Assembly (NCBI GenBank): GCA_012517485.1
Contig: JAAYUT010000039.1
Coordinates: 1 to 9,550, forward strand
Origin: Candidatus Atribacter fermentans
Lineage (GTDB): Bacteria; Atribacterota; Atribacteria; Atribacterales; Atribacteraceae
Length of the DNA stretch: 9,550 nt
Direction of reading: 5' to 3'
Position 1 is the stretch's first letter. Every line of letters starts with the position of its first letter. The translations under genes and the position numbers were made by a program. The notes under the pieces are model-generated. The model was not told where the DNA came from. It ran no database searches and saw only the letters and a list, made by a program, of their open reading frames with translations. This document shows positions 1-5,611 of the stretch, piece by piece.

Positions 1-216
1 AGGAGTGATGATTCCTCTTCCGTTTAAATAATTTGGACAGCATCTCGTAAGAAAAAGGGGGAACCTGATTTTGAAAAGGCTCATGGACCTGTCTCAAATG
101 CTTATACGGCAAGGGGTGGTTTTATGATTTTGAATTATTTTAGACAGCAGTGGGTTATTTCATCTTTTTACTATTTGTTTAGAGGTTATTTGGAGATTTT
201 TTGATAAAAATATTAT
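1..216. other. Left-edge region without a supported gene
   Basis: I see no gene here that I can support. On the plus strand, positions 28-204 are free of stop codons (about 58 codons, ending in TGA at 202-204), but the only ATG is late (124), no convincing ribosome binding site precedes it, and the peptide is not one I recognise. Short open tails ending at 25-27 and 29-31 could be the end of a gene entering from the left. No T-tract hairpin terminator for the neighbouring minus-strand repressor is visible. Confidence 0.4.
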
Positions 217-870
217 TCAATGAAATCCAATGTGCATAATTACTTTCCCAATTATACGAATTTCCTGAATTCCCGGTTGAACAACGATAGGAGGATAAGC
301 AGGATTAGAGGCTTGCAGAATAACGGTGCTATTTTGGAAGAAAACCCTCTTGATAGTGAAACCTTCATCCTCAATATAAGCGATGACGATGTCGCCACTG
401 CGTGCTTCCAGGTCTGGTGAAAAAATGACTCGATCACCATTGCGGATACCGTCTCCCTGCATGCTATCTCCTTTGGCATGAATGAGGTAGGCACGGATGC
501 CATTCAGGGATGAATCCGATACCGGGAAGGGGAGAAGGCTCCTTTTAAAAACCTCGTACCCTTCGATATATTCTTCCAGATCACCACCAGGCTTTCCACA
601 AGGGATCGAGTTTCCCAGCACTGGTATGATAACTTCACCCTCATCAAGCGAAAAGAAATCTTTTCCAACCAAACCCAACTGCAAGAACAGTTCACGCTCT
701 GGAACTCCCAATACCTGATTGATCTTCCGGAGATTGGTTAGATCTGGTTCAAACTCTCCGCTCAACCAACGAGACACCGTTGCCGGAGAAACACCGGCTT
801 GTTCGGCCAGTTTCCTTTGGGTCAATCCCAGTTCTTTTAATTTTTCCGATAACCATAAGTTAAATTTCAT
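217..870 (-). CDS. LexA/CI-type HTH repressor with S24 self-cleaving peptidase domain
   Basis: A 217-residue protein of the family of damage-responsive repressors that bind DNA through an N-terminal helix-turn-helix and inactivate themselves by RecA-stimulated autocleavage. Seen: an XRE-type HTH at about residues 5-60 (LTQRKLAEQAGVSPATVSRW core), a linker, then a LexA-like S24 fold from about residue 80. The expected dyad is present: Ser136 in GDSM and Lys174 in FTIKR. The segment IPVLGNSIPCGKP aligns with the LexA/UmuD cleavage loop and offers Cys91-Gly92 as the scissile bond; UmuD is cut at a Cys-Gly bond, LexA at Ala-Gly. The gene is divergent from a umuD-like/umuC pair, so I infer it is their dedicated repressor and its own autoregulator. 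The start at 870 is the first in-frame start after a stop at 885-883. No Shine-Dalgarno precedes it, so the message may be almost leaderless. A prophage-type repressor captured as a local SOS switch is the main alternative origin. Confidence 0.88.
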   Translation of the reverse strand: MKFNLWLSEKLKELGLTQRKLAEQAGVSPATVSRWLSGEFEPDLTNLRKINQVLGVPERELFLQLGLVGKDFFSLDEGEVIIPVLGNSIPCGKPGGDLEEYIEGYEVFKRSLLPFPVSDSSLNGIRAYLIHAKGDSMQGDGIRNGDRVIFSPDLEARSGDIVIAYIEDEGFTIKRVFFQNSTVILQASNPAYPPIVVQPGIQEIRIIGKVIMHIGFH

Positions 871-879
871 AATATTATC

Positions 880-908
880 ATTTTACAAAAAAAATTGCGT
901 AAACGCAA
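880..908 (-). promoter_or_regulatory. Predicted promoter of the repressor gene
   Basis: On the minus strand a TTGCGT hexamer (908-903) and a TAAAAT hexamer (885-880) are 17 bp apart. The -10 matches the sigma-70 consensus at five of six positions, the -35 at only three. The -35 is one half of the 14-bp palindrome at 895-908, so a bound repressor would block its own promoter. The predicted transcript would start within a few bases of the ATG at 870, in agreement with the missing ribosome binding site. Prediction only. Confidence 0.4.
895..908. promoter_or_regulatory. Perfect operator-like palindrome O1 (TTGCGT-AA-ACGCAA)
   Basis: A perfect inverted repeat of two 6-bp half-sites separated by two bases lies between the divergent repressor and umuD-like genes. 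It overlaps the predicted -35 of the repressor and ends 10 bp before the -35 of the umuD-umuC promoter. Position, symmetry and size are as expected for a dimeric HTH repressor site. It does not resemble the E. coli LexA box (CTG-N10-CAG) or the Gram-positive Cheo box. Assignment to the adjacent repressor is inference. Confidence 0.6.
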
Positions 909-918
909 CTCATATCTC

Positions 919-947
919 TTGACAAAACACTAACACACTAGTTAAAT
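919..947 (+). promoter_or_regulatory. Promoter of the umuD-like/umuC operon
   Basis: A perfect -35 hexamer TTGACA (919-924), a 17-bp spacer and a -10 hexamer TTAAAT (942-947, four of six consensus positions) point to a sigma-70-type promoter firing rightwards from about 954. It lies between the two operator-like sites at 895-908 and 979-992, so an intrinsically strong promoter appears to be held down by the repressor. Confidence 0.65.
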
Positions 948-978
948 TGTTGAGTACAGTAAATATAAAGTTTTAAAA

Positions 979-992
979 TTGATATAACGCAA
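979..992. promoter_or_regulatory. Degenerate second operator-like site O2 (TTGATA-TA-ACGCAA)
   Basis: This 14-bp site has the same spacing as O1. Its right half is identical (ACGCAA, followed by C in both copies), while the left half keeps only TTG of TTGCGT. It lies downstream of the predicted transcription start and directly before the ribosome binding site of the umuD-like gene. The centres of the two sites are 84 bp apart, close to eight helical turns, so dimers at both could sit on the same face and form a loop over the promoter. Function is inferred from sequence alone. Confidence 0.45.
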
Positions 993-994
993 CA

Positions 995-1004
995 AAAGGA
1001 GAGG
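995..1004 (+). promoter_or_regulatory. Ribosome binding site that fixes the TTG start at 1014
   Basis: AAAGGAGAGG lies 9 bases before TTG at 1014-1016. The reading frame is open back to a stop at 966-968, but no ATG, GTG or TTG lies between that stop and 1014. This site therefore decides that translation begins at TTG and that the protein has no UmuD-like N-terminal arm. Confidence 0.7.
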
Positions 1005-1013
1005 CGATTTGTC

Positions 1014-1340
1014 TTGAAATTTACCGGTTTTGCCAATCCATCAGAGCAGTATGCCGAAAAACGCCTGGATTTGAACGCCCTGCTTATCCGACACCCAGCT
1101 GCTACTTTTCTTTTGCGGGCGAAAGGAGAAGACAGCAAGAACCTCGGTATTTACTCGGGTGACCTCTTGGTAGTTGACCGGTCAATTCAACCAGGGGATA
1201 ATGCTCTGGTGGTGGCGGCAACAGAAGGAGTGTTACGATTGTCACGGGTAAGGGTAAAGAATGGAAAATTGCTGTTTCCCATTGGTGGAGAAGCTCGCGT
1301 GGTCGGTGTGGTGACTGCCGTTATCCACTTTCCAAGGTAA
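1014..1340 (+). CDS. umuD: UmuD'-like polymerase V accessory subunit, arm-less and lacking the catalytic dyad
   Basis: A 108-residue S24-fold protein, likely the dimeric partner that activates UmuC for translesion synthesis. From residue 5 it follows E. coli UmuD closely: GFANPSEQYAEKRLDLNALLI matches the UmuD segment that begins at Gly25, the first residue of processed UmuD'. Only MKFT precedes it, so the 24-residue arm removed by RecA-induced cleavage (E. coli UmuD has 139 residues) is absent by gene structure. The Ser60 position of UmuD (GDSM) corresponds to Asp40 in GEDS here, and the Lys97 position to Ser77 in LRLSR, so neither catalytic residue is kept. The TTG start and AAAGGAGAGG site allow no longer form. 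Its TAA is one base before the umuC start, so the two are likely co-transcribed and translationally coupled. I infer a constitutively UmuD'-like protein controlled at transcription by the divergent repressor. Confidence 0.85.
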   Translation: MKFTGFANPSEQYAEKRLDLNALLIRHPAATFLLRAKGEDSKNLGIYSGDLLVVDRSIQPGDNALVVAATEGVLRLSRVRVKNGKLLFPIGGEARVVGVVTAVIHFPR

Positions 1341-1341
1341 A

Positions 1342-2604
1342 ATGAAGAAGACCATTGTGGCCTTAGCTGATTGTAATTCTTTTTATGCCTCATGCGAACG
1401 GGCTATGCGACCAGACCTTGATGGGCGCCCAATCGTAGTTCTTTCCAACAACGATACCATGGTGGTAGCAGCTTCAGCGGAAGCGAAAGCAATGGGAATC
1501 GATCTTGGAGTGCCACTTTTTAAAATTCAACCTCTGATCAAAAAACATGGCATTGCGGTTTTCTCTTCCAATTATACTCTTTACGCTGATCTATCCGATC
1601 GGGTGATGGAAACCATAGCCCGTTTTGTTATGCACTATGAGGTTTATTCCATTGATGAAGCCTTTCTGAGCTTATCCGAATTTGCCGATCTTGATCTTAC
1701 CCATTACGGAAAAATCATCCGGGAAGCGGTGAAAAGGGAAGTAGGCATTCCGGTGTCGGTGGGAATCGCAGGCACTAAGACCCTTTCCAAGGTAGCAACC
1801 AAGGTGGCTAAGAAGCTCCCCGATGGGGTATATGATATTCGGGGTAACGAAAAGGCCATTTTGGAAAAATTTCCGGTTGAAGATGTCTGGGGCATCGGAT
1901 GGCAGTATACCAAACTTCTCCATCGCTGGGGAGTTTCTACTGCTCTTGATTTCACTCGTCTTCCGGAGAGATGGGTACAGAAACACATGACGGTGGATGG
2001 TCTTCGAACTCAAATGGAACTGAAGGGCATTCCCTGCCTGCCGTTGCAGGAAAAACGGCCGACACGGAAACAGATGGTCGTATCTCGAGGTTTTGGGAAA
2101 GCAGTCGAAGCCCGGGAGGAATTGGAAGAAGCTTTGTGTGACTATGCAACTTTGGCTGCCTGGAGGTTACGCCGAGAAGGATTAGCTGCTAAGACCATAA
2201 GCATATTCATCATGACCAGTCCTTTCCGTCCCGGCCCTCAATATGCCAATATTGCCACCGCTAAATTCCCAGAAGCGACTAACTCTACGGTGGCTTTTAT
2301 CAGAGCAATACGGACAATTCTGCCCCGAATTTATCGTTCGGGATATGCCTACCGAAAAGCCGGGGTTATTCTTCCTGAACTATGTGATGAAAAATTGATC
2401 CAAGGAAACCTTTTTGTTTCTTTCTCGGAACGAAAAGAGCAAAAGTTGCTACAGGCAATCGACAAGATCAACGACCGATGGGGACGGGAAGTAGTCCATT
2501 TTGGAGCAACCGGACTGGTACAACCCTGGGCAATGCGTCGGGAAAGACTTTCTCCTTGCTTTACCACGAACTGGGGGGAACTTCCGGTGGCTTATGTTTC
2601 GTGA
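1342..2604 (+). CDS. umuC: UmuC-type Y-family translesion DNA polymerase (Pol V catalytic subunit)
   Basis: A 420-residue protein of essentially the same length as E. coli UmuC. It copies damaged DNA at stalled forks with low fidelity. Visible are the Y-family palm start LADCNSFYASCE with catalytic Asp10 and steric-gate Tyr15, the second carboxylate motif YSIDEAFL with Asp105 and Glu106, the helix-hairpin-helix thumb region (about 175-210), the little finger (about 240-345), a QGNLF peptide at 354-358 placed like the beta-clamp-binding QLNLF of E. coli UmuC, and a C-terminal DUF4113-like tail (about 390-420, WAMRRERLSPCFTTNWGELP). No frameshift or missing motif is seen. The start lies one base after the umuD-like stop, with only a weak AAGG nearby, which suggests translational coupling. 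It converges with the ABC-transporter ATPase gene, 11 bp between stops, with no obvious terminator. Confidence 0.95.
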   Translation: MKKTIVALADCNSFYASCERAMRPDLDGRPIVVLSNNDTMVVAASAEAKAMGIDLGVPLFKIQPLIKKHGIAVFSSNYTLYADLSDRVMETIARFVMHYEVYSIDEAFLSLSEFADLDLTHYGKIIREAVKREVGIPVSVGIAGTKTLSKVATKVAKKLPDGVYDIRGNEKAILEKFPVEDVWGIGWQYTKLLHRWGVSTALDFTRLPERWVQKHMTVDGLRTQMELKGIPCLPLQEKRPTRKQMVVSRGFGKAVEAREELEEALCDYATLAAWRLRREGLAAKTISIFIMTSPFRPGPQYANIATAKFPEATNSTVAFIRAIRTILPRIYRSGYAYRKAGVILPELCDEKLIQGNLFVSFSERKEQKLLQAIDKINDRWGREVVHFGATGLVQPWAMRRERLSPCFTTNWGELPVAYVS

Positions 2605-2615
2605 GAAACTCCGGC

Positions 2616-3716
2616 TTACTGCCAACTTTGACAGGCATTTTTAATTTTTGTACAGGTGTGGGTGAAATCAAAGAACCCAACAAAGTGATTTTGAGAATCG
2701 ACTACTGGAAGAAATTGGTTCCCCGATAGAAACATCTTTTTCAAAGCTTGTTCAAAACTCATCGAAATTAGAAGAACTTCCCGAACTGGTTGAAGCTGGT
2801 GAAGATCAATCGATGTTACCGGAGTATATCCTAAGATATTTTTTTCTTCGTCAAGAACCGGAATCAAGCTCCACCCAAAATCTTGGGCGTTTTGGATAGC
2901 AATTTTGATTTCTTGGGGTGTCGATTCTCTGGTTAGAAAAGGGGCCTCTTTGATCAATGCTTCTTCAATCGAAAGCAACCGGAGACTGTTAAAAAATCCA
3001 TTTGAACCCATAAATTCTTCTACGAAGGGATTGGCTGGAAAAAAGAGGAGTTGATTAGGAGTGCCAACCTGGACAATATTTCCAGATTGCATAATGGCGA
3101 TTTGATCGGATAGTTTTACGGCTTCTCGGAGGTCATGAGTGACGAAAACGATGGTTTTTTTCAACCTTTTTTGCAACTGTAAGAGTTCATTTTGCAATTG
3201 TTCACGAGTGATTTCGTCTATGGCACCAAAGGGTTCGTCCATTAAGATAAGAGGTGGGTTGGCTGCCAAAGCTCGAGCAACTCCCACCCGTTGTTGCTGT
3301 CCACCACTTAATTCCCGAGGATATCTTTTGAGATAACTTTCGTCCAAACCAACCAAGAGAATGAGCTCCTGGGCACGGGGTATCCATTTTTCTTTGCTTA
3401 CTCCACGAATTTTTAAAACATAACCAATATTTTCTTCAATGGTTAAGTGGGGAAAAAGCCCGATTTGTTGGATGACATATCCAATATTCCGCCGGAGTTC
3501 AATGGGATTTAAAGTAGCAATATTTTGACCTTGAAGAAAAATTCGCCCAGCAGTTGGTTCTATAAGACGATTGATCATTTTAAGGATAGTAGTTTTCCCG
3601 CAGCCGGAAGGACCAATTAGGGAAAATATTTTCCCTGTTGGAATCTCTAAATTGATTCCCACGACTGCGGTTTTATTATTTGGATATTGTTTGGTAATGT
3701 TTTCCAGTTGTATCAT
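2616..3716 (-). CDS. opuCA: Glycine betaine/carnitine/choline-type ABC importer ATPase with CBS domains
   Basis: A 366-residue cytoplasmic ATPase that would power compatible-solute uptake. Seen in order: Walker A GPSGCGKT (35-42), Q-loop around Gln83-84, signature LSGGQ (136-140), Walker B LILMDE (156-161), H-loop His194, then a C-terminal extension from about 245 with two CBS-like segments (about 250-305 and 315-355; LIPVLDE and FLPVVDS are typical strands). Tandem CBS modules mark the OpuA/OpuC/ProV branch, where they sense ionic strength or cyclic-di-AMP; the signal sensed here is not known. It is the last gene of a permease, binding protein, ATPase operon. The 23-bp gap after the binding-protein gene contains no clear ribosome binding site, so its translation may depend on upstream ribosomes. 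The symbol denotes family resemblance; the substrate is inferred. Confidence 0.9.
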   Translation of the reverse strand: MIQLENITKQYPNNKTAVVGINLEIPTGKIFSLIGPSGCGKTTILKMINRLIEPTAGRIFLQGQNIATLNPIELRRNIGYVIQQIGLFPHLTIEENIGYVLKIRGVSKEKWIPRAQELILLVGLDESYLKRYPRELSGGQQQRVGVARALAANPPLILMDEPFGAIDEITREQLQNELLQLQKRLKKTIVFVTHDLREAVKLSDQIAIMQSGNIVQVGTPNQLLFFPANPFVEEFMGSNGFFNSLRLLSIEEALIKEAPFLTRESTPQEIKIAIQNAQDFGWSLIPVLDEEKNILGYTPVTSIDLHQLQPVREVLLISMSFEQALKKMFLSGNQFLPVVDSQNHFVGFFDFTHTCTKIKNACQSWQ

Positions 3717-3739
3717 GGTTCATTATTAAACAGGGATTT

Positions 3740-4648
3740 TTATTCTATTAATCCTTGGTTGGTTAAAAATTCTCTGGCTACAATTTGGGGATCTTTTTTT
3801 TCTTCATCAACCTGGTAGTTCATATCAATCATGAGGTTTTCATCAATCAAACCCGCTAATTTCTTCAAAGAATCACCAACTTCTGGATGATTTTCGAGAA
3901 CAGATTTCCTCACTACAGGTGCTGCCAGGTAAGAAGGAAAAAAGTTTTTGTCGTCCTGAAGAATGATCATGTCATAGCGCTTCAATAGTCCATCGGTTGA
4001 AAAAGCATTGATAACGTCAACTTCTCCAGAAAGAATTGCTGGGTATTTGAGAGCAATAGCCATCTGCTTAGTATTTTTAAAATTAAACCCATAGGTTTCA
4101 ACTAAATTGTCAAAACCGTCTTTCCTTTCAAAAAAATCCGGTTCGGCTCCAAAAATTAATTGGTTAGAAACTTTAGCCAGGTCAGAATAGGTTTTAATAT
4201 TGAGTTTTTCGGCTAAATCAGCTTTTACAGCTAAGGTGAAGGTGTCATTGAACCCAAAGGTTGGGAGCCAAACAAGTTGAAATTGTTCTTCATACTCAGC
4301 TTGGACTAAGTTGAAAAGTTCTTGAGGATCTGACACGATATTTTCCTTTTTAAGAACATCCTGCCAAGCGGTTCCAGTATATTCAGGATAAATATCAATT
4401 TCTCCTTGAAGTATTGCCGGATGGAGGATTGAGGTCGTTCCTCCCTCGATATTTTTATATTCTACATCTAAATTAGTGTCATGTTGCAAAAGAAGAACCA
4501 TAATTTCGGTTAAAATGTATGATTCGGTAAAGGGTTTACTAGCTAAAATTACCCGATCCAAGGTATTTCCCGCAGTATTTAAAACCAGGCTTCCCATCAT
4601 AAATAAAACCAGAATAAAAGGAATCAATTTAAAAAAATTCATTTTCAT
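3740..4648 (-). CDS. opuCC: Substrate-binding protein of a betaine/choline-type ABC importer (OpuAC/OsmF family)
   Basis: A 302-residue extracytoplasmic binding protein. Residues 4-27 form a signal peptide (Lys-containing start, hydrophobic core FILVLFMMGSLVL). No cysteine follows it, so this is not a lipoprotein and would be free in a periplasm, which favours a diderm cell. Family motifs include SKPFTESYIL (37-46), EGGTTSILHPAIL (68-80), GEIDIYPEYTGTAW (82-95), DVINAFSTDGLLKRYD (211-226) and FFPSYLAAPVVR (236-247); the tyrosines in these segments resemble those lining quaternary-ammonium pockets. A full AGGAGG site (4662-4657) ends 8 bases before the start and overlaps the stop codon of the upstream permease gene, so translation is probably coupled. 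The ligand could be glycine betaine, carnitine, choline or a related compound; sequence alone does not decide. Confidence 0.9.
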   Translation of the reverse strand: MKMNFFKLIPFILVLFMMGSLVLNTAGNTLDRVILASKPFTESYILTEIMVLLLQHDTNLDVEYKNIEGGTTSILHPAILQGEIDIYPEYTGTAWQDVLKKENIVSDPQELFNLVQAEYEEQFQLVWLPTFGFNDTFTLAVKADLAEKLNIKTYSDLAKVSNQLIFGAEPDFFERKDGFDNLVETYGFNFKNTKQMAIALKYPAILSGEVDVINAFSTDGLLKRYDMIILQDDKNFFPSYLAAPVVRKSVLENHPEVGDSLKKLAGLIDENLMIDMNYQVDEEKKDPQIVAREFLTNQGLIE

Positions 4649-4661
4649 TGAATTAACCTCC

Positions 4662-5306
4662 TCATGCTTTGATTTTTTTTAACAGTTTCTTTTCAACAAT
4701 CCCCAAAAATCCATCGGCACCAACTGCCAAAACTGCCACCAAAATGCTTCCAGCGACAGTTAATTGTGTATTGTAGGTTGTTATTCCTCGAAAAATGAGG
4801 ACTCCTAATCCGCCAGCACCAATAAAAGCGGCGATGGTCGCAACTGATATGGTCATCACCACGACTGTTCGAAGGCCAGCAATGATGACCGGAAGAGCCA
4901 GGGGAAGTTCAATATTCAATAAAAGCTGCCTGGAAGTACTCCCCATTCCACGAGCTGCTTCGATAATTGACCGGTCGACACCGGTTATTCCAACATAGGT
5001 ATTCCTTACTAAAGGGAGCAAACCATAAATGAAGAGAGCAAAAAGAGTTGGCCGGCTTCCGATTCCCAAAACAGGAATCATAAACCCAAATAGTGCTAAA
5101 ACCGGAATGGTATAAAGAACACTGGTAATATAAATAATTGGTGTTGCCATTTTAGGATGCCGACTAATTAAGATACCAAGCGGTATACCAACTAAGGTGA
5201 TAAATAACACTGCTGTTAGTGAAATACCGATGTGTTGGAGAAGTGTTTCATAGATAAGCGTTTTTCTTTCTGTCATTAATCGGAAAACGCTCAGAAAAAA
5301 GCCCAT
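4662..5306 (-). CDS. opuCB: Permease of a betaine/choline-type ABC importer (OpuCB/OsmW family)
   Basis: A 214-residue inner-membrane protein of the length usual for this family. About five hydrophobic spans can be seen (roughly 26-48, 55-80, 86-108, 136-162 and 183-205). The cytoplasmic EAA loop that docks on the ATPase is clear: EAARGMGSTSRQLLLNIELP starting at residue 116, and GAGGLG follows at 163-168. It is the first gene of the operon, with an AGGAG site (5320-5316) 9 bases before the start. Its TGA lies within the ribosome binding site of the binding-protein gene. Related OpuB/OpuC and Osm systems usually encode two different permeases; only one is found here, so it probably forms a homodimer unless a partner is encoded elsewhere. 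Confidence 0.92.
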   Translation of the reverse strand: MGFFLSVFRLMTERKTLIYETLLQHIGISLTAVLFITLVGIPLGILISRHPKMATPIIYITSVLYTIPVLALFGFMIPVLGIGSRPTLFALFIYGLLPLVRNTYVGITGVDRSIIEAARGMGSTSRQLLLNIELPLALPVIIAGLRTVVVMTISVATIAAFIGAGGLGVLIFRGITTYNTQLTVAGSILVAVLAVGADGFLGIVEKKLLKKIKA

Positions 5307-5425
5307 GCTTGATTTCTCCTCGGAATATCTAAAAAGATGGTTGTAAAAAAGATTATCTCTTTATAGAATAACAACTTCATTTTGAATTTATTTCTTTCTA
5401 TCGGTAATAATATTCTTTTTTCTTA

Positions 5426-5445
5426 CAAACCCATTAGCGGGTTTG
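5426..5445. repeat. Hairpin CAAACCC-ATTAGC-GGGTTTG
   Basis: A perfect 7-bp stem with a 6-nt loop. It has no T-tract on the 3' side in either direction (the minus-strand copy is followed by an A-rich stretch), so it is not a standard intrinsic terminator. It would lie in the 5' leader of the importer operon if that transcript begins further upstream, or could be a protein-binding site. Confidence 0.5.
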
Positions 5446-5476
5446 AAGAATTGAACCTTTACAAAAATTTTTAAAA

Positions 5477-5495
5477 GAATTGAGCAGTACAATTC
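5477..5495. promoter_or_regulatory. Inverted repeat GAATTG-N7-CAATTC
   Basis: A perfect inverted repeat with 6-bp arms and a 7-base spacer, 13 bp before the weak -35 of the plus-strand promoter. Arm spacing of 13 bp between half-site starts is compatible with a dimeric regulator. No specific regulator family can be assigned, and AT-rich symmetry can arise by chance. Confidence 0.35.
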
Positions 5496-5508
5496 GTTTG
5501 TATCAAAA

Positions 5509-5537
5509 AGAACATTTGGAAAAGGATACGCTATAAT
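5509..5537 (+). promoter_or_regulatory. Predicted promoter of the B12-activation-like gene
   Basis: A perfect -10 hexamer TATAAT (5532-5537) has only a poor -35 (AGAACA, 5509-5514) at 17 bp. A promoter with consensus -10 and weak -35 often needs an activator; the inverted repeat at 5477-5495 is placed where one could bind. Transcription would start at about 5544. Confidence 0.5.
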
Positions 5538-5542
5538 ATGAA

Positions 5543-5553
5543 CCAATCATTGG
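5543..5553. promoter_or_regulatory. Small palindrome CCAAT-C-ATTGG at the predicted transcription start
   Basis: A perfect 5-bp inverted repeat around one base, covering the predicted start point of the plus-strand transcript. It could be an operator, but it is short and this is only a positional argument. Confidence 0.25.
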
Positions 5554-5596
5554 AACCGAAATTTAAGAATAAAAAATGAGGATCATTTTAATTCAT

Positions 5597-5605
5597 AAAG
5601 GAGAG
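5597..5605 (+). promoter_or_regulatory. Ribosome binding site that selects the start at 5612
   Basis: AAAGGAGAG ends 6 bases before ATG 5612-5614. The longer in-frame reading from ATG 5576 has no such site, and its 12 extra codons encode this site itself. The protein is therefore taken as 230 residues. Confidence 0.75.
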
Positions 5606-5611
5606 CTGCAC

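Larger units (their letters stand above)
5307..5611. other. Divergent intergenic region between the ABC importer operon and the B12-activation-like gene
   Basis: A 305-bp AT-rich stretch that must hold the start signals of both flanking units. It contains a 20-bp hairpin (5426-5445), a 19-bp inverted repeat (5477-5495), a plus-strand TATAAT (5532-5537), a small palindrome at the predicted start point (5543-5553) and a ribosome binding site (5597-5605). I could not identify a convincing promoter for the minus-strand importer operon. No conserved cobalamin riboswitch core was recognised. The ATG at 5576 is in frame but is a poor start compared with 5612. Confidence 0.5.

Noticed and set aside
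895..908. Classical SOS (LexA) box
   Set aside because: The palindrome TTGCGTAAACGCAA has neither the CTG-N10-CAG pattern nor the GAAC-N4-GTTC pattern; it is better taken as a site for the adjacent repressor.
1672..2013. Minus-strand open frame of 113 codons
   Set aside because: Antisense shadow of umuC, whose catalytic motifs and continuous family similarity leave no doubt about the true strand.
5426..5445. Intrinsic terminator
   Set aside because: The stem is good but no run of Ts follows in either direction, and no gene ends nearby.
5576..5611. Longer N terminus for the B12-activation-like protein from ATG 5576
   Set aside because: The extra codons contain the ribosome binding site of the ATG at 5612 and encode nothing typical of the family; 5576 itself has no site.
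5307..5611. Cobalamin riboswitch upstream of the B12-activation-like gene
   Set aside because: The conserved core elements of a B12 riboswitch were not found, and the transcribed leader from about 5544 to 5612 is too short to hold one.
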